From contig JBKPDW010000513.1 in the NCBI GenBank assembly GCA_046728115.1, forward strand, positions 1 through 7,949: 7,949 nt of DNA, read 5' to 3'. The stretch's first letter is position 1; the number at the start of each line of letters is the position of its first letter. The notes beneath the pieces are model-generated. The model had not been told where the DNA came from. It saw only the letters and a program-made list of their open reading frames with translations, and made no database searches. The translations under genes and the position numbers were made by a program. The stretch comes from CAVSWN01 sp046728115. GTDB taxonomy: Bacteria; Acidobacteriota; Vicinamibacteria; Vicinamibacterales; CAVVIG01. Of this stretch, positions 1-6,229 are shown one piece after another.

Positions 1-559
1 CGGTGTACGCGGCCGCGAAGAAGGCGCGGACGACCTGCCGCTGGCGCGCCAGATCCGGATTAGGTGAGGGGACTCCGGCACCCTTCACCCGGCGCCGCGC
101 CCGGCTGGCGAGTTGCCGTGCGGCGCCCGGCGTGCGGCCGACGATGCCGGCGATCTCCTCGAAGGGCAGTTCGAACATGTCGTGCAACACGAACGCCAGC
201 CGCTCGGCCGGGGTGAGCTGGTCGAGCACGACGAGCAAGGCGAAGCCGACCGAGTCGGCCAGCAACGCCGCCTGTTCGGGGTCTAGGTCCCCGTCCGGGA
301 CGGCGACCAGGTCGGGCAGGTGCGTAGCGAACGCGTCCTCCCGGCGGCGCCGGCGAGAGCGCAACGTATGCAGGCACTCCCGCGCGACCACGGTGGTCAG
401 CCAGCCGCCGAGGTTGTCGATCTGTTCCGGGTCGGACCGGCTGAGCCGCAGCCAGGCGTCGTCCGCGCCGGCCGGCGAGCCGAGCATTCGATACGCCACC
501 GCCCGCAGCCGGGGCCGGTGCTGCTCGAACCGCTCCGCCAGCCACTCGTTCTCGTCCAT
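1..559 (-). CDS. sigJ: ECF sigma factor, SigJ/ECF41 type, C-terminus cut by window edge
   Basis: This is an RNA polymerase sigma factor of the extracytoplasmic-function class. It starts at the ATG at 559 and stays open for 186 codons to the window edge. Region 2 covers about residues 1-70 (RLRAVAYRMLGS, then GGWLTTVVAR). Region 4 covers about 100-160 (LTPAERLAFVLHDMF, then the helix-turn-helix FEEIAGIVGRTPGAARQLASR). From about residue 170 (RQRQVVRAFFAAA) the sequence looks like the start of the SnoaL-like C-terminal domain typical of ECF41/SigJ proteins; the rest lies outside. Odd: where relatives read about DDAVQEAWLR in region 2, this protein reads DDAWLR, so four residues of the core-binding helix seem to be missing without loss of frame. 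Activity is therefore doubtful. It is divergent from the DoxX gene and richer in G+C than the genes to its right. The family call is firm; the exact subgroup is from memory of family motifs. Confidence 0.9.
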   Translation of the reverse strand, partial: MDENEWLAERFEQHRPRLRAVAYRMLGSPAGADDAWLRLSRSDPEQIDNLGGWLTTVVARECLHTLRSRRRRREDAFATHLPDLVAVPDGDLDPEQAALLADSVGFALLVVLDQLTPAERLAFVLHDMFELPFEEIAGIVGRTPGAARQLASRARRRVKGAGVPSPNPDLARQRQVVRAFFAAAYT

Positions 560-585
560 CGGTCACACCATTCCATCGCCAGGGC

Positions 586-628
586 TCACCGAGGTGAACC
601 CCCAGACACGGCAAATGTGACGAGTCAC
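586..628. promoter_or_regulatory. Paired dyads in the divergent sigma/DoxX promoter region
   Basis: Two perfect 5-bp inverted repeats, each with the same GA spacer, lie between the two divergent genes: TCACC-GA-GGTGA at 586-597 and GTGAC-GA-GTCAC at 617-628. Their centres are 31 bp apart, close to three turns of DNA, so a dimeric regulator could bind both on one face. No convincing -10/-35 pair or ECF41-type promoter (TGTCACA then CGTC) was found at proper spacing. The nearest match is CGTCACA on the minus strand at 616-622, without a downstream CGTC. The operator role is inference. Confidence 0.35.
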
Positions 629-703
629 GTCAGCGCAGGCCGAGGCAGAGCTGCCGCGAACGCGGTCGCTCTTTCGAACCCTGGGTGCGCCAGAGGCGGT
701 CCC

Positions 704-1141
704 ATGAATACAAGAACGCGACTCTACTGGATCGTGAAAGGTTTGATGAGTGCCTTCATGCTCATGGCCTCCATTCCAGATGTGCTCCGGATTCCGCAGG
801 CGGTCGAGCTTTTCACGCACCTCGGCTACCCAACCTACCTGCTCCCGTTGCTCGGCACCGCCAAGATTCTGGCCGTCATCGCTATTCTCGTGCCCGGCTT
901 TCCGAGAATCCGGGAATGGGCGTACGCGGGCCTCGTGTTCGACCTCATCGGTGCATGGTATTCGCACATCTCGGTTGGCGACCCTCCAAGCGCGTGGATG
1001 CTTCCCGTCATCGCGCTGCTGCTGGTGGTCGGGTCGTATGTTGTTGACCGACGTCACACCGCGGCAACTGGAGGGCACTGGATGATCGAGGACCAGCCAG
1101 GGACAGTTGCGAAACGGCTCGAACGAGACACCGCACGATAG
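704..1141 (+). CDS. DoxX-like family inner-membrane protein
   Basis: This is a 145-residue membrane protein of the DoxX-like group. Four hydrophobic segments are visible at about residues 8-26, 45-64, 72-90 and 97-116. Family-like stretches include ELFTHLGYPTYLLPLLG, AKILAVIAILVPGFPRIREWAYAG and YSHISVGDPP. DoxX relatives have been linked to thiol/quinone redox and to detoxification gene sets, but this subgroup has no settled reaction. The start is the ATG at 704, preceded by AGAGG at 692-696 with 7 bp spacing. The longer upstream reading frame overlaps the sigma gene and is not family-like. The C-terminal 30 residues are polar and cytoplasmic-looking. The gene ends 10 bp before the MFS gene, so the two are probably co-transcribed, and it is the first gene of the plus-strand run. 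Confidence 0.85.
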   Translation: MNTRTRLYWIVKGLMSAFMLMASIPDVLRIPQAVELFTHLGYPTYLLPLLGTAKILAVIAILVPGFPRIREWAYAGLVFDLIGAWYSHISVGDPPSAWMLPVIALLLVVGSYVVDRRHTAATGGHWMIEDQPGTVAKRLERDTAR

Positions 1142-1151
1142 GCGGAATAGC

Positions 1152-2703
1152 GTGGCGAACGAGACATCCACGACGAACGCCGTTGGCACCGCGCGAGCCA
1201 CTCGTCGCGAGTGGGTCGGCCTTGGAGTGCTCTCACTGCCATGCCTGATCTACTCGATGGACTTGAACGTGCTGAATCTGGCGGTACCGCATCTCATCGC
1301 CGACCTACGGCCGAGCAGCACGCAGCTGCTCTGGATCGTTGACATCTACGGGTTTGTGATCGCCGGGCCTTGATCACGATGGGAACGCTGGGCGACCGCA
1401 TTGGTCGGCGGCGGCTGCTGCTGATCGGTGCCGTTGTCTTTGGCGCAGCGTCCGTCCTTGCCGCGTTCTCCTTCACCGCCTCCATGCTGATCGGTGCGCG
1501 CGCGATCCTCGGGCTGGCATCGGCAACGCTCGCACCATCAACGCTGTCGCTGCTGCGGACGATGTTTCTCGATCCACGAGAGCGAACGTTCGCGGTGGGT
1601 GTCTGGATCGCCAGTTTCTCCGCCGGAGGCGCGCTCGGTCCTCTCCTGGGCGGGTGCTCCTCGAGTACTTCTGGTGGGGATCGGTGTTCCTGGTGAATGT
1701 GCCGGTCATGGTGCTCCTTCTGGTTCTTGGTCCGCGGCTCCTTCCTGAGTACCGCGACCCGAATGCCGGCCGCCTTGATGTGATCAGCGCCGCACAATCG
1801 CTCGCTGCCATCCTCGCGGTGATTTACGGCATCAAGCGCTTCGCACAGGGCGATGACACGTGGGCGCCGATCGCAGCAATTGTGCTCGGCGTTGTCGTCG
1901 GCATGGTGTTCGTACGGAGACAACAGACGCTCACTGGTCCACTGATTGACCTATCGCTGTTCAGGTCACGTGCGTTCAGTGCGTCGCTGGCGATCAACAT
2001 CGTGGGATTCTTCGTGGCCTTCGGCACATTCCTCGCGATTGCGCAGTACCTGCAGCTCGTGCTCGGCATGACTCCTCTCGAGGCCGGACTCTGGACCGCG
2101 CCGTACGGGCTGGCGTTTATCGCGGGATCGATGCTGGCTCCGGCGCTCGCACGCCGCCTGCGGCCCACCGACGTCATCGCGGGTGGTTTTGCTGTCGCCG
2201 GTGCGGGTTTCCTGGTACTGACGCAAATCGGAGTTTCCCACGGACCGGGCGTCGTCGTGACGGCATACGTGATCTTGTCGTTGGGACTGTCGCCTGTCTT
2301 CACCATGGCAACCGATCTGGTCGTCGGCACGGCGCCGGCCGAGCGTGCCGGCATGGCGGCCGGGCTGTCAGAAACGACGACCGAGTTGGGCGGTGCGTTG
2401 GGGATCGCCGTCCTGGGAAGCCTCATCACCGCGATCTATCGCAGGCTGATGGCATCAGTCTCAATCCATCCGCCGGCCGCGCTTGCCGACACCGCGCGCG
2501 ACAGCCTCGGTGGGGCGGCCGCCGTCGCCCCGACGTTGCCGGGGCCGATGGGCGCGTCGCTCCTCACCGCCGCGCGCGAGGCGTTTACAGAGGCGGTGAT
2601 AGCGAGCGCGATGGTGAGCGCCGCCCTGGCGATCGCGGCCGCCGTCGTCACGGCCACGCTGCTGCGCGCCGCGGGCCCGCCGGCGTCACCGGCGTCGTCG
2701 TAA
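1152..2703 (+). pseudogene. MFS drug exporter, DHA2 (QacA/SmvA/EmrB-like), two frameshifts
   Basis: Reading through two single-base deletions gives a protein of about 517 residues, the normal size for a 14-TM proton-drug antiporter of the DHA2 branch. The first frame (GTG 1152 to about 1367) has the TM1 motif MDLNVLNLAVPHL. The second (about 1368-1652) has motif A, GTLGDRIGRRRLL. The third (about 1653-2703) continues motif C, which begins as GGALGPLLGG and resumes as VLLEYFWW, then the remaining membrane segments and an Ala-rich tail. The first break is near GGGCC at 1365-1370, where IAG should run into LLITMG. The second is in GGGCGGG at 1648-1654. Everything else looks intact, so the breaks are recent or are base-call errors. 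The start GTG sits 10 bp after the DoxX stop. If functional it would export hydrophobic or cationic compounds. Family firm, substrate unknown. Confidence 0.85.
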
Positions 2704-2727
2704 ACGAAGAAATCATCAGGAGATAGT

Positions 2728-3153
2728 ATGACTTCCCATCACACGTCCGAGGAACCAGGCATCCGTGCGCTGATCGAAAACTGGGCCCGAGCAATCAGCT
2801 CGGGGGACCGAAAGGCAATCCTCGCCCATCACGCGCCGGACATGTTGATGTTCGACTTCCCACCGAACATCGTGCGTGGACTCGATGAATACAACAGAAC
2901 GTGGGACTTCTTCTATCAGTCACCACGAGGTCCGATCAGCTTTGTGCCACGTGAGCTGAAAGTCACGCCGGGCTCAGACGTCGCGTTCGCCTCATGTCTG
3001 ATTCATTGCGATGGCACGTCGGCGGGACCGCTCGATCTCCGTCTGACCGTCGGGCTCCGCAAGATCGATGGCGAGTGGACGATTGTGCATGAACACCACT
3101 CGGTGCCAACAGTCGAAGAGCGTTTTCTGCCGCCTGACGCGTCTCGACCGTGA
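2728..3153 (+). CDS. SnoaL-like / NTF2-fold protein, copy 1
   Basis: This is an intact 141-residue protein of the SnoaL-like (NTF2/ketosteroid-isomerase fold) superfamily. Visible marks are the N-terminal helix IRALIENWARAI (12-23), LAHHAPDMLMFDFPP (32-46), GLDEYNRTWDFF (51-62) and the C-terminal strand ending HEHHS (121-125), typical of the SgcJ/EcaC-like branch. The fold makes a small cone-shaped pocket for a hydrophobic ligand or serves as an association domain. The His-rich ends (HH 34-35, HEHH 121-124) could sit at the pocket or bind metal, but no catalytic role is proven. The start is well set by AGGAGA at 2718-2723. It lies 24 bp after the MFS stop and 29 bp before a clear paralogue. 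Substrate unknown. Confidence 0.85.
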   Translation: MTSHHTSEEPGIRALIENWARAISSGDRKAILAHHAPDMLMFDFPPNIVRGLDEYNRTWDFFYQSPRGPISFVPRELKVTPGSDVAFASCLIHCDGTSAGPLDLRLTVGLRKIDGEWTIVHEHHSVPTVEERFLPPDASRP

Positions 3154-3182
3154 CTGGGACACGAACCTGCAGGGAGGCACAC

Positions 3183-3561
3183 ATGCCCGCATCCAGCGAT
3201 GAGGTCCGAATTCGCGAGTTGATTGAACACTGGGCGAAGGCGGCACGCGAGAAGGACATGGATGGCGTCCTGGCACATCATGCCGAGGACGTCGTGATGT
3301 ACGACGTGCCACTGCCATTGCAGTGTCAAGGTATCGACGAGTACCGGAAGACCTGGGAGTTGTTCTTTCGACAGCAACCGCGGCGGTCCAGGATCGTTCG
3401 ACCTGACGGAGCTGCGGATCACCGCGAGTGAGACCGTCGCCTATGGCCACGCGCTGCTCACGGTGTTCGACTCGACGGCCCGTCTGACGATCGGTTTCCG
3501 CAAGGAACGAGGGCAATGGGTGATTGCGCACGAGCACCACTCCTATCCGTTGAAGCACTGA
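3183..3561 (+). pseudogene. SnoaL-like protein, copy 2, one frameshift
   Basis: This is a tandem paralogue of the gene just upstream. It begins at ATG 3183 behind AGGGAGG (3171-3177) and shares IRELIEHWAKAA, VLAHHAEDVVMYDVP, GIDEYRKTWELFF and, after a shift, FRK..GQWVIAHEHHSYP. The initial frame runs out of homology at about 3380 and stops at 3431. The +1 frame picks up at once (GGPGSFDLTELRI) and reaches a stop at 3559-3561. One extra base in CCGCGGCGG at 3378-3386 explains this; with it removed the protein is about 125 residues, the usual size. No other damage is seen. Either a sequencing insertion or a recent inactivating change. Family as for copy 1; the two probably act together or as a heterodimer, which is inference. 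Confidence 0.8.
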
Positions 3562-3599
3562 TCCGAATTGATGGGACGCAATCGACAAGGAGAAGAGTC

Positions 3600-4021
3600 G
3601 TGAGTTCTGAATCTCAGCGCGTAGCTGGTCTCCTGCTCGTGGTTTTGCCGACCGTGATGGTCGGCGGCGTGAGTCTCTTGACGCTGCTGGTCGGAGAGCC
3701 GGCGTACATGCGGAATCCACTGCGTCAGGACTTGTGGCGCGCCGGGCATGCACATGCGGGTGTGCTGCTGGTACTGTCGCTCGTCGTCCTGCGCTATGTC
3801 AACGAGGCGCTGCTTACCGCACGACTGAAAACGTTCGTCCGCATGGCAGCCCCGTCAGCCGCGATCCTCATGCCGATCGCATTCTCTTGTCGGTGCTCGA
3901 GCCCGAGGCCACGGAACCGAACGGACTGATTGGGCTGGCGTATGTCGGCGCGGGTGTTCTCGCTGCTGGTGTTGTCCTGCTCGGGATCGGTCTGTTGCGC
4001 AGTTTACGCGCTGCCGCGTGA
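3600..4021 (+). pseudogene. Small 4-TM membrane protein, one frameshift
   Basis: Starting at GTG 3600 behind AAGGAG (3587-3592), the frame encodes hydrophobic segments at about residues 8-30 (VAGLLLVVLPTVMVGGVSLL), 48-65 (HAHAGVLLVLSLVVLRYV) and 80-95. It then degenerates at about 3884-3887. The -1 frame resumes LSVLEPEATEPNGLIGLAYVG and a last membrane helix, stopping at 4019-4021. One base missing in TTCTCTTG (probably a T, restoring AFFLSVLE) gives about 140 residues. RAGHAHAGVL after the second polar loop is a recognisable motif of small uncharacterised bacterial membrane proteins, and I cannot name the family with certainty. It lies 38 bp after SnoaL copy 2. Function unknown. Confidence 0.65.
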
Positions 4022-4110
4022 TAGGTATTCCGATCGCTCTCGCGGCGGCGCGAGATGTGGACTCGCAGGTGGTCGCTCTGGCGCGTCGCGCATACGCGGA
4101 GAACTCGTGA
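4018..4110 (+). CDS. Possible 30-residue ORF overlapping the membrane-protein stop
   Basis: A GTG at 4018 overlaps the preceding TGA (GTGA) and opens a 30-codon frame, VIGIPIALAAARDVDSQVV followed by ALARRAYAENS, with codon use like the neighbours. It could be a small translationally coupled peptide, a remnant of a lost gene, or a displaced tail of the membrane protein. I do not recognise it. There is no ribosome site of its own beyond possible stop-start coupling. Confidence 0.2.
   Translation: MIGIPIALAAARDVDSQVVALARRAYAENS
4038..4055 (+). other. GC-rich hairpin, 7-bp stem, 4-nt loop
   Basis: TCTCGCG (4038-4044) pairs perfectly with CGCGAGA (4049-4055) around GCGG. It sits after the membrane-protein stop and inside the possible small ORF. 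No T-run follows, so it is not a standard intrinsic terminator. Confidence 0.3.
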
Positions 4111-4168
4111 ACCGTTGACACCGCGATGACGTTTGAATGGTCGGCACATCGAACGGCGAGGTACCTCA

Positions 4169-4619
4169 ATGAGCAGACCCACGATGTTTGAGGCGGCTGG
4201 CGGATCGTCCGCCTTCGAGGCCCTGACGGTTCGCTTCTACGAAAAAGTGAGAGCAGATCCGCTGCTGTCACGGGTGTTCGCGTCTTTTTACCGCCGAGCA
4301 TGCCAAGCATGTCGCGATGTGGCTCGGCGAGGTCTTCGGCGGCCCGCGCCGCTACACCGAAGAGCTTGGCGGGCATCGTACGGTTCTTGAACGGCACCGG
4401 AATCTGGCGCTCTCGCCGGATCAGAAAGAGCGATGGGTCCACTTGATGCTCGAAACGGCGCAAGAAGTGTTACCCAAGGACGCAGAGCTGCAAGCGCGCT
4501 TCGCCGACTACATCCGGTGGGGCGCGCAGATTGCGGTGGCGGCTTCGCAGCCCGGCTTTGAGATTCAGCATGTCGGCCCTGTTCCCAAGTGGGGATGGAC
4601 GACCGATAACGAAGCGTAG
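4169..4619 (+). pseudogene. Truncated (2-on-2) globin, group II-like, one frameshift in T5
   Basis: Allowing one extra T in the run at 4285-4289, the gene encodes a 149-residue globin. Helix A/B is FEAAGGSSAFEALTVRFYEKV, with the B10 Tyr at 24. Then come AEHAKHVAMWLGEVFGGPRRYTEE (43-66) and the haem-ligand region ERHRNLALSPDQKERW, where His76 is the likely proximal F8 ligand. Next is YIRWGAQIA, and a Trp-rich tail PVPKWGWTTD. These are hallmarks of bacterial group II truncated haemoglobins, cytoplasmic haem proteins tied to O2/NO/peroxide chemistry. The uncorrected frame stops at 4388-4390. The start ATG 4169 has GGCGAGG at 4155-4161. The break in a homopolymer right after residue 40 looks like a sequencing or slippage error, since all downstream motifs are preserved. 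Confidence 0.85.
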
Positions 4620-4647
4620 CGCACGTGTATTCCGTGAGGACGTGCGC
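4619..4647 (+). other. Intercistronic hairpin between globin and VOC genes
   Basis: GCGCACGT (4619-4626) pairs perfectly with ACGTGCGC (4640-4647), an 8-bp stem with a 13-nt loop. It starts on the last base of the globin stop codon and ends just before the VOC ribosome site GGGAGG (4648-4653). There is no T-run, so it is more likely an mRNA stability, processing or translation element than a terminator. Confidence 0.4.
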
Positions 4648-4658
4648 GGGAGGCTGAC

Positions 4659-5093
4659 TTGAACGATGCGATAAGTGTCTCGCCTCGGCCGCTCGCTGAC
4701 TCGGCAGTTGCGACCCGGCTTCCAGCGAAAGACCTCGCGCGCGCGAGGCGGTTCTACTCGGAGAAGCTGGGGCTCGAGCCCGTCGAGGAGCGGCCTGGCG
4801 GCCTTCGCTACCGCTGTGGCGCCGCTGACTTCGCCCTCTTCGAGTCGGCGGGAGCCGCGTCTGGCACTCACACCCAGATGGGATGGGAAGTCGCGGACAT
4901 CGAGGCCACCGTGGCGGCACTGAAGGCGCGCGGCGTGGTCTTCGAGGAGTACGATCTGCCCGGTCTCGTGACGGTGGACGGCATCGCGGAGATCGAGGGG
5001 AATTATCCAAGCAAAGGGATCGGCGAGCGAGGCGCCTGGTTCAGAGATAGCGAGGGCAATCTGCTCGGCATCGGGCAGCCGGTGCGGCGATGA
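4659..5093 (+). CDS. VOC / glyoxalase-fold protein
   Basis: This intact 144-residue protein has one vicinal-oxygen-chelate module pair. The first beta-alpha is VATRLPAKDLARARRFYSEKLGL (about 17-39), then LRYRCGAADFALFES, then WEVADIEATVAALKARGVVFEE, and a final strand AWFRDSEGNLLGIGQP near the C-terminus. VOC proteins include glyoxalases, dioxygenases and drug-binding proteins. A VOC domain this small usually acts as a dimer, and the metal ligands are not clear enough to name a reaction. The start is a TTG at 4659, chosen because GGGAGG (4648-4653) precedes it; no ATG gives a better fit. The stop overlaps the next start (ATGA at 5090-5093), so translation of the hydrolase is coupled to it. 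The coupling suggests a shared substrate route. Confidence 0.85.
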   Translation: MNDAISVSPRPLADSAVATRLPAKDLARARRFYSEKLGLEPVEERPGGLRYRCGAADFALFESAGAASGTHTQMGWEVADIEATVAALKARGVVFEEYDLPGLVTVDGIAEIEGNYPSKGIGERGAWFRDSEGNLLGIGQPVRR

Positions 5094-6067
5094 AGGGACT
5101 TACGCGAACTGTCACGCTGCCGATTTGGATCTGTCTCGTTCTTCACGGCGGCTGCTCGCGCGCGCCGGCCGATTCACCAAGTCGTCAGCATGCCGACTCG
5201 GCCGCCGCCGCGCTCGGCCGTGCATTCGTCTCTCAAACGGCGAACGCGAACGGAACGACTCTTCATTACGTTCGCGGCGGCACCGGTCCCGGGCTGATCC
5301 TGCTGCACGGCTTTCCGCAGGATTGGTCGGTGTTCCGTCGAATCATGCCACGGCTCGCGCGCACGTTCACGGTCGTGGCGGTCGACCTGCGCGGTGTCGG
5401 CGGATCCGCGGCCACGCCGGGCGGGTACGATGCCGTTTCTCTCGCCGAAGACATCCGCCAACTCGCGGGTCATCTCGGGTTGGAACGCCCATTTGTGGGT
5501 GGCCACGACAACGGCGGCACGGTGGCGTACGCCCTGGCCCGAGTCCATCCCCAGTCGACCCGCGGTGTAATGATTCTCGATGTCCCTATTCCCGGTCTGG
5601 CGCCGTGGGAGCAAGTGAAGGCCGATCCGACGCTGTGGCATTTCGGCTTTCCATCAAACGCCGAACGTTCCCAACGTCTGATCGCCGGCCACGAGGCGAT
5701 TTACTTCCGCGAAGTATTCTTCAACCGCTTCTCACGCAACCCTGCCGCCATCTCCGAAGAAGACCTGCTCCATTACGTGGGTTCGTACGCATCGAGCGAT
5801 CAGCTCCGCGCCGGTCTCGAAGTTTACCGCGCGTATGCCGCAAATGAACGGGTTAACTCGGACCAACGGGGCCCAATCGATGTGCCCATCGTGCTGGCGG
5901 GTGGCGACCACTCGCAGGCATCGCTCAACCCCACCGTTGCCGAATCACTGCGCGCCCACGGGTGGCGCAACGTGTCAGTCGAGGTCATTGCGAACAGTGG
6001 GCACCAGGTCATCGATGAGCAGCCGGAGGCCGTCGCGGACCTTCTCGAGCGATATGGGGCACGGTAG
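5090..6067 (+). CDS. Alpha/beta hydrolase, epoxide-hydrolase type, exported
   Basis: This is a 325-residue alpha/beta hydrolase. The oxyanion motif HGFPQ is at 73-77 and DLRGVGGS at 99-106. The nucleophile elbow GGHDNGG places Asp140 as nucleophile, as in epoxide hydrolases and haloacetate dehalogenases rather than Ser esterases. A cap domain follows, with WHFGFPSNAER (183-193), the YFREVFFNRF segment and several Tyr (205, 229, 246) that could polarise an epoxide. Asp273 (LAGGD) and His305 (NSGHQVIDEQPE) complete the likely triad. The N-terminus (residues 5-22) is a hydrophobic signal-like segment ending GGC; with His at -3 it is a poor lipobox, so a lipoprotein is possible but unsure. The start is coupled to the VOC stop by a 4-base overlap. 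The likely reaction is hydrolytic opening of an epoxide or carbon-halogen bond; substrate unknown. Confidence 0.85.
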   Translation: MKGLTRTVTLPIWICLVLHGGCSRAPADSPSRQHADSAAAALGRAFVSQTANANGTTLHYVRGGTGPGLILLHGFPQDWSVFRRIMPRLARTFTVVAVDLRGVGGSAATPGGYDAVSLAEDIRQLAGHLGLERPFVGGHDNGGTVAYALARVHPQSTRGVMILDVPIPGLAPWEQVKADPTLWHFGFPSNAERSQRLIAGHEAIYFREVFFNRFSRNPAAISEEDLLHYVGSYASSDQLRAGLEVYRAYAANERVNSDQRGPIDVPIVLAGGDHSQASLNPTVAESLRAHGWRNVSVEVIANSGHQVIDEQPEAVADLLERYGAR

Positions 6068-6070
6068 ACC

Positions 6071-6090
6071 GAGCCGTGACTGTGCGGCTC
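6071..6090 (+). terminator. Weak terminator-like hairpin after the hydrolase
   Basis: GAGCCG (6071-6076) and CGGCTC (6085-6090) form a 6-bp stem with an 8-nt loop, three bases after the hydrolase stop. No T-run follows, so at best it is a 3'-end stabiliser of the plus-strand transcript. Confidence 0.3.
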
Positions 6091-6130
6091 TCAACGCACG
6101 GACGCGACGGCGCACCAGCAGACATTTTCG

Positions 6131-6229
6131 ATGACAACGCTTCCACTCTGGGCGCAGGCGGCGATCTGAGGGACGTTCGCCGGAAGCGGTCTGCTCTTTG
6201 GCTTACTGGCGGCGTACATCACACGGCCC
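6131..6229 (+). pseudogene. 5' fragment of a ZIP-like membrane transporter with in-frame stop
   Basis: From ATG 6131 the frame reads MTTLPLWAQAAI, a TGA stop at 6167-6169, then in the same frame GTFAGSGLLFGLLAAYITRP. If the TGA is a mutated TGG (Trp), the result LWAQAAIWGTFAGSGLLFGL closely resembles the first membrane helix of ZIP-family metal transporters, which often begin with a Leu/Trp-rich WG..AGS.L.G segment. The similarity ends abruptly near 6229, at a 13-bp palindrome shared with the end of the opposing DUF1330 fragment. Only about 33 residues of a roughly 250-residue family survive. The family is judged from one helix, so the call is tentative. Confidence 0.4.

Noticed and set aside
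60..614. 184-codon minus-strand ORF and 205-codon plus-strand ORF at 3-620
   Set aside because: Both overlap the sigma gene in other frames, are Arg/Ala/Pro-rich and show no family motif; they are by-products of high G+C.
560..703. ECF41 autoregulatory promoter (TGTCACA, CGTC)
   Set aside because: CGTCACA is present on the minus strand but no CGTC occurs at the required spacing.
563..1201. 212-codon minus-strand ORF opposite DoxX
   Set aside because: Lies antisense to a clear DoxX protein and has no recognisable motif or ribosome site.
1360..1380. Programmed frameshifting in the MFS gene
   Set aside because: No slippery heptamer, stimulatory structure or family precedent; a second shift 280 bp later makes programming implausible.
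1294..1923. 209-codon minus-strand ORF opposite the MFS gene
   Set aside because: Antisense shadow; low-complexity Arg/Ser composition, no homology signal.
4288..5010. 240-codon minus-strand ORF across globin and VOC
   Set aside because: Arg/Pro/Ser-rich reverse-strand shadow of two well supported genes.
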